Part shown: in pieces, positions 1-8,578 of the stretch
Position numbering within the stretch: the stretch's first letter is position 1
Layout of the letters: each line of letters opens with the position of its first letter
DNA from: Aculops lycopersici
Lineage: Eukaryota; Arthropoda; Arachnida; Trombidiformes; Eriophyidae
NCBI GenBank assembly: GCA_015350385.1
Contig: WNKI01000003.1
Location: 2,749,816 to 2,813,815, forward strand
DNA: 64,000 nucleotides
Direction of reading: 5' to 3'
Program-made: the position numbers and the translations under genes
Notes under the pieces: model-generated
What the model was told of the DNA's origin: nothing
What the model saw: the letters and a program-made list of their open reading frames with translations, nothing else
Databases searched by the model: none

Positions 1-20
1 CAGCAGTTACTTTTTGTGTG

Positions 21-44
21 CATGCCCCCGCCTCTTTGTTCTCC
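21..44 (-). other. Candidate polypurine tract of the retroelement
   Basis: Just after the env-like stop the minus strand runs AGGAGAACAAAGAGGCGGGGG, a purine-rich stretch in the place where the plus-strand primer (PPT) is expected before the 3' LTR. The following bases up to the window edge do not match the start of the 5' LTR (TGTGACG), so the 3' LTR edge, if any, is outside the window. Confidence 0.35.
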
Positions 45-1304
45 TCAGCTCAACAAACTGTAGTGGGCCGCCGACTTCCATGTGATTGAATGACCTGCGA
101 CTGTTGTCGCAATTGACTCCTCGGTCATATTCTGATACTTCTTTAAAAGTTGGTTGCTTACTTTCAGATTATCGTCGAAAACTTCGTGAGATAATTTGAA
201 ATCCGGCAAGTGTATGTTTTGAACATCAAACACGTACTTGATCGTTGAGGCTGCAAGTTGAACTGATTTGCTCTCGTGGTGCACGAGGTTGTCGTTCGTC
301 TTAAATGAATATTGGGAATTGAGTTTGAAGACATAATTTGGACATTTTGTGCGTTCAAATTTTGGTGAGTCGCCTTTCACTATATACAACGTATTCCTCC
401 AACAGGAAATAATGAAATAAGGCCAAGCATCTATCATTTTGGAGTGGATAGTCTCGCCTGGGGCGACAGGCGTCTTCCTCCATAGCTGAAGTTCCGGGTC
501 GACGAAGTTCGGTTCGTTGCACTGGACGTCGATTGCTTCATCGTTGGTTGGATCTATTACTTTTGCACAGTGAGTCTGGTTGTTGTAAACTAGGTAATGT
601 TTACCAACATACTCATGACGCACCGGCGTGAAGGTGAAGTTAGAATAAAAATCTACACTATGCACCTTGTAAACTTTGGATGTTGCTAATCTGACGTGGC
701 CGACTAAGTAGACGTGCAGGCTGTTGCCATCGACGACTTTTACTTTGGCAACACGTACATCTCTAGCTTCGACTCGATCAAATCGGTTTTGGTTGAAAAC
801 TTGCGCGACATTGACAGTGTTGACTTTGTTTTGCTCATATGTCTCGTAGAAGGTACTCAATATGTGACCTTTAACTGTGATCTCGGCGACTATGTAATTA
901 TAATAAGATGACAAAACCGGGTATTTCAGTTCATCCATAATAATCATGTCAATTTGGCCTTGCAGTTTTTCCTGGTTGGCATTTGAAGCACGAATTGTGT
1001 TGGCTAATACGGTTTCCCTACTTGTTAGGTGATTGATACTGGCTTGCACATACCTATTGAAATCCTCATTGTCTGATCCTTTCCATGCTTGTCGCACCTC
1101 GTTGATGAGGTCGGTAATGATCACGCCTGCCATAAACTGCCATCGGCGTTTATCATGGCGGCTCTCGGTTAACTTTTTAAATTTTTGTATAACTCTGGTG
1201 TTGGATTCATTGAATATATTATTGCAACTTTGAAAAAGGCTGTGAGCTTGGATCTCGATCATGTTGTCCAGCTGCCTCCTTGTTTTGTTCTTTGGGTTGA
1301 TCAA
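45..1304 (-). CDS. env-like (putative membrane-fusion glycoprotein) frame of the retroelement
   Basis: The frame is open for 419 codons (no ATG at its first codon; first ATG near 1262) and sits 3' of integrase, the position of env. Around residues 51-70 a basic cluster (DKRR) is followed at once by a mostly hydrophobic stretch, reminiscent of a furin-type cleavage site and fusion peptide. Several N-x-S/T sites and paired cysteines lie further on. No transmembrane segment is visible before the stop at 45-47, although errantivirus and F-type envelope proteins need one, so this copy is either truncated or a different class of protein. Assignment rests on position and general features, not on clear sequence similarity. 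Confidence 0.5.
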   Translation of the reverse strand: MINPKNKTRRQLDNMIEIQAHSLFQSCNNIFNESNTRVIQKFKKLTESRHDKRRWQFMAGVIITDLINEVRQAWKGSDNEDFNRYVQASINHLTSRETVLANTIRASNANQEKLQGQIDMIIMDELKYPVLSSYYNYIVAEITVKGHILSTFYETYEQNKVNTVNVAQVFNQNRFDRVEARDVRVAKVKVVDGNSLHVYLVGHVRLATSKVYKVHSVDFYSNFTFTPVRHEYVGKHYLVYNNQTHCAKVIDPTNDEAIDVQCNEPNFVDPELQLWRKTPVAPGETIHSKMIDAWPYFIISCWRNTLYIVKGDSPKFERTKCPNYVFKLNSQYSFKTNDNLVHHESKSVQLAASTIKYVFDVQNIHLPDFKLSHEVFDDNLKVSNQLLKKYQNMTEESIATTVAGHSITWKSAAHYSLLS

Positions 1305-1711
1305 ACCTGCCTTGATGGCCTCCTCCAGGTTGAGATAAACGCCTTCAGGTTTTTTACCTGCGGAATCTCAAACTCGTCGTCAGGATCCTCTACCTTAGGC
1401 GGCTCCGTTATTGGCGTAGCCACGGGGCGTGAGGTTAACTTCACTGACGCTTTGGGTGCAACTGGCTGTTTGACCAATGGCGATTGGTAACGCGGCGGTT
1501 GCAGCTTAACCGGTTGCATCGGCGGACGGACTTGCATTTGTTGTTGGACCGGTGGTTGAACTGGGTTTGGTATTGGCTGCATTGGTTGTTGGACCGGATG
1601 CATTAGAATTGGTGATCCAGGTGGCTGTGGTTGAAAATGTTGATTTCTCGGCTCTTGCAATGTGCGAGCATATGTGAGGATTGTTGGACATGGTGAAATA
1701 AATGTCATCAT
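1301..1711 (-). CDS. Proline/glutamine-rich frame ahead of the env-like frame
   Basis: A 136-codon frame whose first 90 residues are dominated by Pro, Gln and Val (PVQPPVQQQMQV and similar), followed by an acidic stretch (EDPDDEFEIP) and a basic tail. It ends at 1301-1303 and overlaps the env-like frame by a few bases in a different reading frame. It is probably either the N-terminal part of the env-like product, separated by a frameshift, or a small accessory frame of the element. No domain was recognised and no clear signal peptide is visible. Function is not assigned. Confidence 0.45.
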   Translation of the reverse strand: MMTFISPCPTILTYARTLQEPRNQHFQPQPPGSPILMHPVQQPMQPIPNPVQPPVQQQMQVRPPMQPVKLQPPRYQSPLVKQPVAPKASVKLTSRPVATPITEPPKVEDPDDEFEIPQVKNLKAFISTWRRPSRQV

Positions 1712-1732
1712 GTGATCTTTTGTTTTTTTGAG

Positions 1733-1861
1733 AGTACGTGAACTCTATTTACAGTGCGTGAACTGTTTTGATCGATTTAGGAGTGCGTGAACTTCTAATT
1801 GATAGAGTGCGTGAACTCTTTGATTTTACGAAGTGCGTGAACTTCTAGCAGGGCGTGACCT
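1733..1861 (-). repeat. Array of five to six 12-bp repeats between pol and env
   Basis: On the plus strand AGTGCGTGAACT (AGTTCACGCACT on the element's coding strand) occurs at 1753-1764, 1782-1793, 1806-1817 and 1832-1843, with a one-base variant at 1733-1744 and a decayed copy at 1851-1861. Centre-to-centre spacing is about 20-29 bases and the spacers are AT-rich and unrelated. The copies are clearly more alike than the spacers, which suggests spaced binding sites rather than a simple tandem repeat. The location is the pol-env junction, where a subgenomic env RNA would be spliced or initiated. Function is unknown. Confidence 0.8.
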
Positions 1862-1905
1862 ACTTGTATCAAGATGTAGTAGTTTAGATTAATTGGTTAG
1901 TTTGT

Positions 1906-2734
1906 TTAGGGTAAATTACCGAGTAGCTCGCTTAGGGGATCATAGTCCGCCGAAACGATATGGGAATCAGTGTTTGGGGGTGTTTCCTCTTCGTTATTTG
2001 TGTAGGTGATTATGTATTTCATGAGTAACTCTCCCGGAAGTAATTCTCTTTCCTGGTCATCACCGTCGGTGTAGGCCTCTTTTAGGTCGTTGAAAGAAAC
2101 TCTTCTAGTTTCAAGTTTCTCAAGATCGAGTATCTCGATAGCTACGGGGCGATCGTTTTCCAATTTCACCTTAGAGACCCAGTGAGGTCCTGTCCAGATT
2201 GGTTTTAGTTTTCTCGAGAGCTGGCGATCACCTCCGTGATTGTAAACATAGACTAGATCAGCTTCTCTTATGTTGATTGGGCGCCTTTTCAGGTCATGAT
2301 AGTACTTCTGTCGGATAGCTGAATCGAATGTGTTTCTTGCCACTAATTTCCGTACTAAATCATGCTGCGGCGGGAAATTTGGGTCGTTCACTGCTGGAAT
2401 CGATAATCTAGGTTTACTTCCATAGAGAACTGGGTGAATAGGGGCTAGTACCTGTCGAGTCATGTACAGTTGTATTATATGCGAGCAGTCCCATTGGAAG
2501 AATTTTGTCCCAATTAAGAGGATTAGCGGTAAAATAGTTCTTGATCCATCTAACGATGGTGCCGTTGAATCTCTCGTCTTTTCCGTTAGCTTGGGGGTGA
2601 TAATCCGCTGTTGTTGTATGCTGGATGTTGAATCTAACTGTGAAATCAGTGAACTTTTTGGAGACAAATTGAGTTCCATTGTCGGTGGTAATATGACCTG
2701 GAATTCCGTGCTTGTAGATGGTCTCGTTCAACAA
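1906..2734 (-). pseudogene. pol remnant: integrase core (second part) and C-terminal GPY/F module
   Basis: Two overlapping frames share this stretch. The frame at 2414-2734 holds the rest of the integrase core: TTDNGTQF (second Asp) and ADYHPQANGKDERFNG (Glu of the DDE triad). The frame at 1906 to about 2440 continues with a basic region and IWTGPHWVSKV, the GPY/F module found at the end of many Gypsy integrases. Frame changes near 2735-2801 and near 2440 separate the parts, so no active integrase can be read. The 3' part ends about 45 bases before the 12-bp repeat array. Confidence 0.85.
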
Positions 2735-2801
2735 GAACTCGATAACGGCGCTGGCGTGAACTTCCGGCTTTGCCTCTGCAAATGCATATCTGGAAAGTGC
2801 G

Positions 2802-3728
2802 TCAAGTAATGACGTAGAGGTTACCTGACGGAGTTGGTGTAACTGGTCCTACTATATCAAGATGAATTCTCTCGAAGAGTTTGGATACTGGAATGATCTG
2901 CATGAAGCCCATTTTCTTCCCGTGGCTACGCTTGTTTCTCTGACATTTGTCACAATTAGCAACGAAGTGCACCACGTCGCTTGCCTGCTTTGGCCAGTAA
3001 TACTCCAGGAGTTTGTTGCGGGTTTTCTTGATTCCTAGATGGGATCCACATATTGGGTCGTCATGAGCTAAACGAAGCATCAATTTCCTCTGAGATTCTG
3101 GTACTACCTTGCGTAAGCGGAATGGGACTGGACGATCTTGATCCACGTAATAGAGCTGATTGTCTAACACCAGGTAATCTTCGTGTGGCGCTTCTGCGAG
3201 GTTCTGTATCCACTCTCGAATGTCTGGTTCTTCGTTCCACTTTATGGTGTCGATGGAGGCGATTGTAATATGATTCTTTAGCGGCAATAGAGATTTAGCC
3301 ATTGAGTCCACCTTTATGTTATATTGGTCGTCCGAGTGTCCTTTGACGTATATACATTTGATGGAGAGACCATCAATTAACGGCGGCAGAAGTTTAACTA
3401 GTTCATCGTTCGATATTCTCTTATTCTTACTATTTTTCCAATTGTTCGCTTGATGTTTGTAGACGTTGTCCAGAGTGGACTTCGCATATTTGCTATCGGT
3501 GGCTATAACTATGCGATTCATCTTGTATTTCTTTGCTATTTCCAATGCTTTCAGGACTGCGGTTAGCTCAGCGACGTTATTAGTCGGCTTGTGGTCAGTT
3601 ACTAGACCTGAAGCGCTTAGTTCCGGTTTGTTGATCGCCAAAACAGCCCAAGAGGCAATACAACTAGCTGTTCCGTTACCTTGACATGCGCCATCCGTAT
3701 AAAATACTTCATCTGGTGGTTCGTCATC
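2802..3728 (-). pseudogene. pol remnant: second RNase H domain plus integrase zinc finger and start of the core
   Basis: This frame follows the TAA at 3729 without a frame change. Its first half is a full RNase H1-type domain distinct from the fragment before it: YTDGACQGNG near the start (first Asp), NNVAELTAV (Glu), ATDSKYA (Asp), and a C-terminal VKGHSDDQYN...VDSMA (His/Asp). All expected catalytic positions look present. The second half carries the HHCC zinc-binding module of integrase (CDKCQ as the Cys pair) and the start of the catalytic core with LDIVGP (first Asp of DDE), then stops at 2802. Two RNase H domains in tandem are not the rule for Ty3/Gypsy; they are known from the plant Tat lineage and, as a degenerate tether plus a second copy, from vertebrate retroviruses. 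Confidence 0.8.
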
Positions 3729-4465
3729 TTATAGAGTTGCTTCTGGAACCGGATCTTCCTCGGTAACAATTAGATCGAAGTCAGCTTCTGCTGGGAGTAA
3801 CAGTAATATCCTCTCTAGTCTTTCTGGTTTATCAACCAGGGCTAGAGCTCTCTTTAGTGATTTTAGTGGACCTCGAAATATACACTTTCCTTGCATGATG
3901 GGAGCAAATTTATCGTAGGCTAATTTGATTGACAACAACGACTTCTCTGCCGTGGTGTAATTGAGTTCGCTATCGGACATGGTTTTTGCAACGCGATTAA
4001 TTAGCTCTCCGCTCTCGTCAATTAATATAGCTCCTAACGATTGAGGTAACAGTTTTATGTCAATAAACTTATAAGTTGTTAGTGCTCTTGGAATCCGGAA
4101 TTAACAATGGTGTCGCCTTCGAGAGGTCTGAACAAATTTGGACGAGGATTTTGCGTTCTTTTGACGACCATTCGAATGGGGTGTCCTTGTGGGTTAAATT
4201 CCTCAACCTCCTTGTCTTTTCGGCGAAGTCTGGGATGGAACGATTGTAGAAATTAAGTTTACCTAGTAATCTTTGGACGTCTCTCTAATATGGAGGACTC
4301 AAATTTATCTTTAACGGGTGCTAAGTGATTCGGTGTGATCCGGAAGCCCAAGAAAGTGAGATCTTGCTTTAGAAATCGCATTCGTATTCTTGGGTGTAAC
4401 TTTGGTATACTTGTTAATTCTGGAGACAGGTTGGGGACTAGCAAACGGCGGAAGTTGCTTGACAC
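3729..4465 (-). pseudogene. pol remnant: RT C-terminus and connected RNase H fragment
   Basis: Near 4330-4400 the minus strand encodes the end of a Ty3/Gypsy RT palm/thumb (motif LTFLGFRITP). In another frame there follows the conserved stretch with NFYNRSIPDF and an FEWS motif around 4180-4245. The frame at 3729-3980 carries ELNYTTAEKSLLSI, the signature of the RNase H domain that follows RT in Gypsy elements. The pieces lie in different frames, and the RNase H frame ends in a TAA at 3729-3731. The catalytic RT motif (YxDD) is absent because everything upstream is deleted. This is a non-functional relic. Confidence 0.85.
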
Positions 4466-4503
4466 GCTGGTTCTTTTCCTCGCAACCTTCCCCTGCTACC
4501 ATG

Positions 4504-4694
4504 TGTAATGCCGGGGGAAAAATGCTGTAGTAAATTTATACGCGTTGAGACTTTACTTTTCTATGGTTTTAAGCAGAGTAACTGCGGTTTATTGAGTGTT
4601 GGGCGTTTATATAGCGGTTCGGGTCGTCCCGAAGGGCGTGTTGCGGGCGAGATGGGCGTTACGTAGTTGCGCACCGCACAACGCCGGCGTCACA
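4504..4694 (-). repeat. 5' LTR of the retroelement (191 bp)
   Basis: On the minus strand the segment starts TGTGACGCCGG and ends CCGGCATTACA, giving the canonical TG...CA ends and a short imperfect inverted repeat. Inside lie a TATATAAA box (4606-4613) and, about 15 bases further along the transcript, an AATAAA signal (4588-4593). This compact promoter/polyadenylation layout is usual for short Gypsy LTRs. Immediately inside, at 4501-4486, is TGGTAGCAGGGGAAGG, which begins with the TGG expected of a tRNA primer-binding site; the tRNA was not identified. The partner LTR is not in the window, so the boundaries rest on the terminal motifs alone. Confidence 0.75.
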
Positions 4695-4723
4695 ATTGTT
4701 CGATAAAAGACCACCAGACAAAA
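4695..4723. repeat. 29-bp repeat, copy 1, abutting the LTR
   Basis: These 29 bases (starting ATTGTTCGATAAAAGACC) begin at the first base outside the LTR and recur without a mismatch at 7696-7724. The bases on either side of the two copies differ. The retroelement may therefore have inserted inside an older copy of a dispersed repeat. The rest of 4724-4996 is AT-rich and contains nothing else recognisable beyond the 3' end of syntenin. Confidence 0.7.
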
Positions 4724-4996
4724 GAGATCGATTTTTAGATTTTCAGTTGAGAGAGGAGATGAGAAATCAAATTGCAAAGTCTATTCCTATGTGCATATAG
4801 GTTGAACGCAAATAAAAGTTACCCCAAATATAAGATCTGCTCGGCGGAAAGACTGAGATGGCAGCATGAGACATTGCAAATTTTGGTTCAAATACTTGTA
4901 TTTATATCATCCAATATATACGATCGTGTAAATTCGGATATATAATTTAAAAAACTATTTAAACTCTCTAATGCTTGAAGAGACACCATACAAAAC

Positions 4997-5890
4997 TTAT
5001 ATGTCCGGCAAGGAGTGGTCCATGTTCATCCTGAGCAACTTTCGGCTTGTCTTCTTGACCATAGCCTCAAACATCTCGCTTGGAACCACTGTTAGGATGA
5101 CTACGTCGCCGCAATTGTCCAGTATAGATCTAATATCTTGCTCCTTTAAACTGACCACATTTTGGCCATTAATCTCAAGGATGTTTTGATTAATTAGAAG
5201 TCCATTTCGGGCTGCCGAGGAATCTTTGACGATGTTTACAATTTTTCCGTGTTTGTTGAACGCAAAACCCGCCAATCCATTCTGATCCTTGTGCAAAGTT
5301 ATGGTTCTCTCTAAGGGTCGATCCCTAACTGCAAACCTTAGCTCATCTGGCGAAGCCTTCTTAATAAGCTCATGAACACGTCTCATTGAGTATCCGGCGA
5401 CGGGAATGTCGTTGATCTCCAAAACTTGGTCGCCAAATCTCAGGCCAGCCATGGCGGCCGGCGACGAGTCATAGACTAAGACTATGAAAACTCCCCCCTG
5501 AACCGAGGCCATTCTAATGCCAACCTTTCCATTGGAATCCTTGCAAACAATTACCTGACGAATGGCGTTTGAGGGTTGCAGGCGATAGGCGTGGCTGTAG
5601 CCCGAAAGAGGCGCTATCATGGACGACTTGCCAGGAAGCGAGAGGGCCGAGGATTGGGCGCCAATGGAGTGGACGTCGTCCATGTGATTGAGGCCGTTGA
5701 TGTAGTTGCTGAACGAGGGATACAAGCCAACGTCATTGTATTTGACATTACTACCACCACCACTAGTGTGTCCATGTCCATTGGTTCCCCCGACGCCTCT
5801 AAGGTAAGTTCCAATATTTGAGGCTGGATGCTTGCTATTCATAAGAATATCATACTTGAAGTCTTCGAGTGAGGGGTAAAGTTGGGCCAT
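4997..5890 (-). CDS. Sdcbp: Syntenin (tandem PDZ adaptor)
   Basis: The 297-aa product matches syntenin-1 along its length. It has a tyrosine-bearing N-terminus (LYPSL at 4-8), a Gly/Ser-rich linker, PDZ1 (about 110-191, with GKVGIRM binding loop and GLRFGDQVLEIN), PDZ2 (about 194-271, with SSAARNGLL and LEINGQNVV) and a short C-terminal tail ending in DHSLPDI. Syntenin binds syndecan and other C-termini and phosphoinositides at the plasma membrane and endosomes, and supports exosome biogenesis through LYPxL motifs that recruit ALIX. Here LYPSL is kept and a second LYPSF occurs at 56-60. Single exon; ATG at 5888-5890 aligns with the family start. The stop lies about 300 bases from the LTR. Confidence 0.95.
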   Translation of the reverse strand: MAQLYPSLEDFKYDILMNSKHPASNIGTYLRGVGGTNGHGHTSGGGSNVKYNDVGLYPSFSNYINGLNHMDDVHSIGAQSSALSLPGKSSMIAPLSGYSHAYRLQPSNAIRQVIVCKDSNGKVGIRMASVQGGVFIVLVYDSSPAAMAGLRFGDQVLEINDIPVAGYSMRRVHELIKKASPDELRFAVRDRPLERTITLHKDQNGLAGFAFNKHGKIVNIVKDSSAARNGLLINQNILEINGQNVVSLKEQDIRSILDNCGDVVILTVVPSEMFEAMVKKTSRKLLRMNMDHSLPDI

Positions 5891-7695
5891 GATTTGATTT
5901 TTTGGTTGTTTGCCTATTCTGGTTGAAATTGATGGTCAATCTAATTGTCCCGAGAAAAATCTTTTCTAATTTATAACTTAATTGTGCGCTTCATTTTAGT
6001 TGAAATACTTGAGTGGGTATATATTTATATAGATATATTCTATTATATAAAAGCAGTCTGATTACTGATGCAAGTCACTTTCTCTCTTTGAATTTGACGA
6101 CAAGCTCAAACTTATCACCTTTCCTATGGACATCCTGTTCGCAGTGCCTCTACAAAGAGGCTCCATAGCTTGACAAACGCACAAGACAAAGCGCCGGGAT
6201 TAAAATACACCAAGCCAACAACACAAAGACTATCGAGACCTATGTTTATGTTAGCGGCGGGAGCGCGCTAGTGGCGATGGTAGTGGTACTAACACTGACA
6301 CTAGCACTAGCGATAGCAGTAGCAACAATGACGCTGGGTGCCAGGCTCGCCACAGAAAAGTGCACCTTGCGCCGCTTGCTGCGTGTGGTATTCAGGTCAA
6401 TAAGTGTGCATTGGCCCCGTGGCCGCCATTGCACTCTGCGGTACGTAGCGCGCAGCCCACAACGTCGCTAGGTCCCTTTAGCACCACCACTACAGTCGCT
6501 TCTACGGCGTTATTCTATGAGTCCAAACACTTGCAACCACCCACCGCTTGAGGCGCCCTTTACATTTTTGAGCTCTACAAAAAACATCTTAACTACTTGG
6601 AACTCGGGCAACCACCTGTCTACTTTGCTGCTGATACAGATAGTGGTAGGGGTGGTTGCTTCGAGCACTGGGTTAGTCATGATCGAGAAGATGATGATTA
6701 TGGTGCGGCTGTCCTGGTGGCAAGCCTTGCGTCTCGTATAGAGACGACGGTGGTCCTAGCAAATTCAAATACTGCTCGCTGGCCGCGGTCTTGGTCTTCT
6801 CCTTCGAAAAGGCTAAGCTTGAGGAAGTCGAAGCTGAGCTTGTGCTATGGCCACTACTTGAGCTCACTGATCCCATTGGGTTACTTTACTTTCCCAAATG
6901 GGTCAATCTGCGGCAATCTGCGGAAATCAGCTAAACCAGCAGCTCCGGCTTGAGACCAGACAGAAGGCATTTCGGCGACAAAATTCTCGCCTGGTCGCCA
7001 TAGAGCAACTTGTTGACTAAATCTCTCTACGGACTCAAACTTTCACTCGAGGCTCCGTTCGAGTGAAAGTTTAAGTTCAAGCGATTAAGAGGATCAACTC
7101 AATGGTGCTATGTACTTTTCCCGCCCGCCTCTGCCGCCTCCTCCTGAGAGACATAGGCTTTGAACAGGTGGCCACACTTCCCGGAACATAACGCAGTCCC
7201 AGTCTATAGTCGCCGCCACTTGACGAGTATCCGCCTTAGGGATTCACTGAGGGAGTCTCAACCTCGGGCGCATACGACGAAGCAAAGAGACTGTCTGAAC
7301 TTCATATTCCGCAACGATCTCTTTGAACTTGTTCTTTGCAATCGCATTTGCACCCTTGTTCTGGATGATATTTTAGTGCCAATTTTCTATACCATTTTTG
7401 AATTTCATCCTCGCTTGCACCCCTCTACAAACCAAAGGATTCGTAGTAGTCTTTAGCCATTATATTGGATTATGGTTAGCAGAGAATCAAAAACAACAAT
7501 AAATATCGAGTTTTTGGTGGTCAGTATTGGGTTTACCATCATAAGCACACCGCAAGGGAACAAAAAGCTGGCAGTAGCAGCAGCAAGCGAAGTATAGTCA
7601 AAGGCGCCATAGGCACACACACAAACGGACAGACAGACAGACATAAACAGAGACTACATGTGGTTTGTTTTGGTCATTGATCGGCCAATACATGT
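5891..7695. other. 1.8-kb stretch without a convincing gene
   Basis: This is the syntenin upstream region and the approach to the CKK exon. It holds AT-rich TATA-like sequence (6020-6055), a degenerate ACTAGC/ACTGAC-rich low-complexity patch (6270-6330), the hairpin at 7037-7072 and a short (GACA)n run near 7628-7643. A 67-codon minus-strand frame at 6673-6876, Ser-rich with a QPHHNHH tail and an ATG in fair context, is the only frame that looks faintly protein-like; no homologue is recognised. Confidence 0.5.
7037..7072. repeat. Perfect inverted repeat, 14-bp arms, 8-nt loop
   Basis: AAACTTTCACTCGA (7037-7050) is exactly complementary to TCGAGTGAAAGTTT (7059-7072), separated by GGCTCCGT. 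The arms are mixed sequence, so this is unlikely to be chance low complexity. It could be an RNA hairpin, a palindromic protein-binding site or the remnant of a small transposon. Confidence 0.8.
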
Positions 7696-7724
7696 ATTGT
7701 TCGATAAAAGACCACCAGACAAAA
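7696..7724. repeat. 29-bp repeat, copy 2
   Basis: Exact second copy of the 29 bases at 4695-4723. It lies about 50 bases before a strong splice-acceptor-like tract and the CKK exon. It is the only other copy noticed in the window. Confidence 0.7.
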
Positions 7725-7776
7725 CAGTATTCTTGCGTTAGATATTTTTATTCATTCTAGGGCCCTTTTTTTACAG

Positions 7777-8209
7777 ACATCAGCATCTAAAATTATCTCA
7801 CACTATGATTTTACCCAGGAAACGAAATAACCACATCCTTATCAGGAATGCGATATCACGATCCCTTGAGGGAGCAGCCAATGAGGTTGCTCTTAGGAAA
7901 ATGTTGGAATCAATTGAGGCTAACTCCGAATCATGTGATCACTTCCTCATCCTTTTTCGTCGAGGCCAATACTTTAGTGGTCTGTACAAATATGAGGAAG
8001 GCCAAGATATTGTAACAAAGATTGATGGTTCCGGTCCAAAAATTATCAAAAACGAAGATATTCAGCTGTATTACAAATTTGATCCCCCCAAACGTCAGTT
8101 CACCGAAATTCAAACAAAAAACATTGGTCCCACAATATCGGCCATCTCCTTGAAAGATCACGTTTGGCCCAGAAAATCGTTGGTGGTCTCTAATGGCACT
8201 AAACAATGA
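7777..8209 (+). CDS. CAMSAP/Patronin-type CKK domain, isolated terminal exon or stand-alone fragment
   Basis: The frame with ATG at 7805 encodes 134 aa that are almost exclusively a CKK domain: HILIRNAISRSLEGAANE, HFLILFRRGQYFSGLYKY, a SGPKII turn, YYKFDPPKRQFTEI and a final DHVWPRKS, all in family order. CKK domains form the C-terminus of CAMSAP/Patronin and bind microtubule minus ends. The frame stays open upstream to a textbook acceptor (polypyrimidine tract then ACAG at 7773-7776), so this may be the last exon of a Patronin gene; the start is therefore given as 7777. No calponin-homology or coiled-coil exons are visible in the window, and syntenin lies just upstream. AATAAA follows at 8240-8245. 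Alternatives are a stand-alone CKK gene or a duplicated fragment. Confidence 0.75.
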
Positions 8210-8578
8210 CAACTCATTGATCTCATTATCTTATCTGATAATAAAACGCCTTATTTGCGTCAGTTCGTTTTGTCCTCTTTAAACGGCAGCGAGCTCTCGT
8301 TATTACTATACACTATCATCATGAAAGATTCAATAACCACCGGTCATGGATTTTGAGCTGGAAAAGTCAAGTCTTCCTTGAGGAAAGAACAGAATGCACT
8401 CCAAGTGCAGCACGATGCTATGAAACTAACAAAAGAAACTATCCCACATGAACCAAACCAAGAAAACTAAACAACTCACCAATCAATAGTCAAAAAATCA
8501 ATTTATACTTGATATATTTTCATTGAGTTTCATTTGTGTTGATACGTGGTTACTGATCGATTGATTGGTGCGAAAGAT

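Larger units (their letters stand above)
1..4694 (-). mobile_element. Degenerate Ty3/Gypsy-type LTR retroelement with env-like gene, 3' end cut by window
   Basis: Read on the minus strand, the element has a 5' LTR (4504-4694), a primer-binding-site-like TGG start two bases inside it, the end of a reverse transcriptase, RNase H, a second RNase H, integrase, a repeat array, a proline-rich frame and an env-like frame. The order RT-RNaseH-INT-env is that of Ty3/Gypsy (Metaviridae) elements that carry env. Gag, protease and most of RT are missing: only about 40 bases separate the LTR edge from sequence leading into the RT C-terminus. The pol remnant is broken by at least one in-frame stop (3729-3731) and several frame changes, so this copy is dead or at best mobilised in trans. 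The 3' LTR would lie left of position 1. Family assignment is strong; subfamily is not resolved. Confidence 0.9.
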
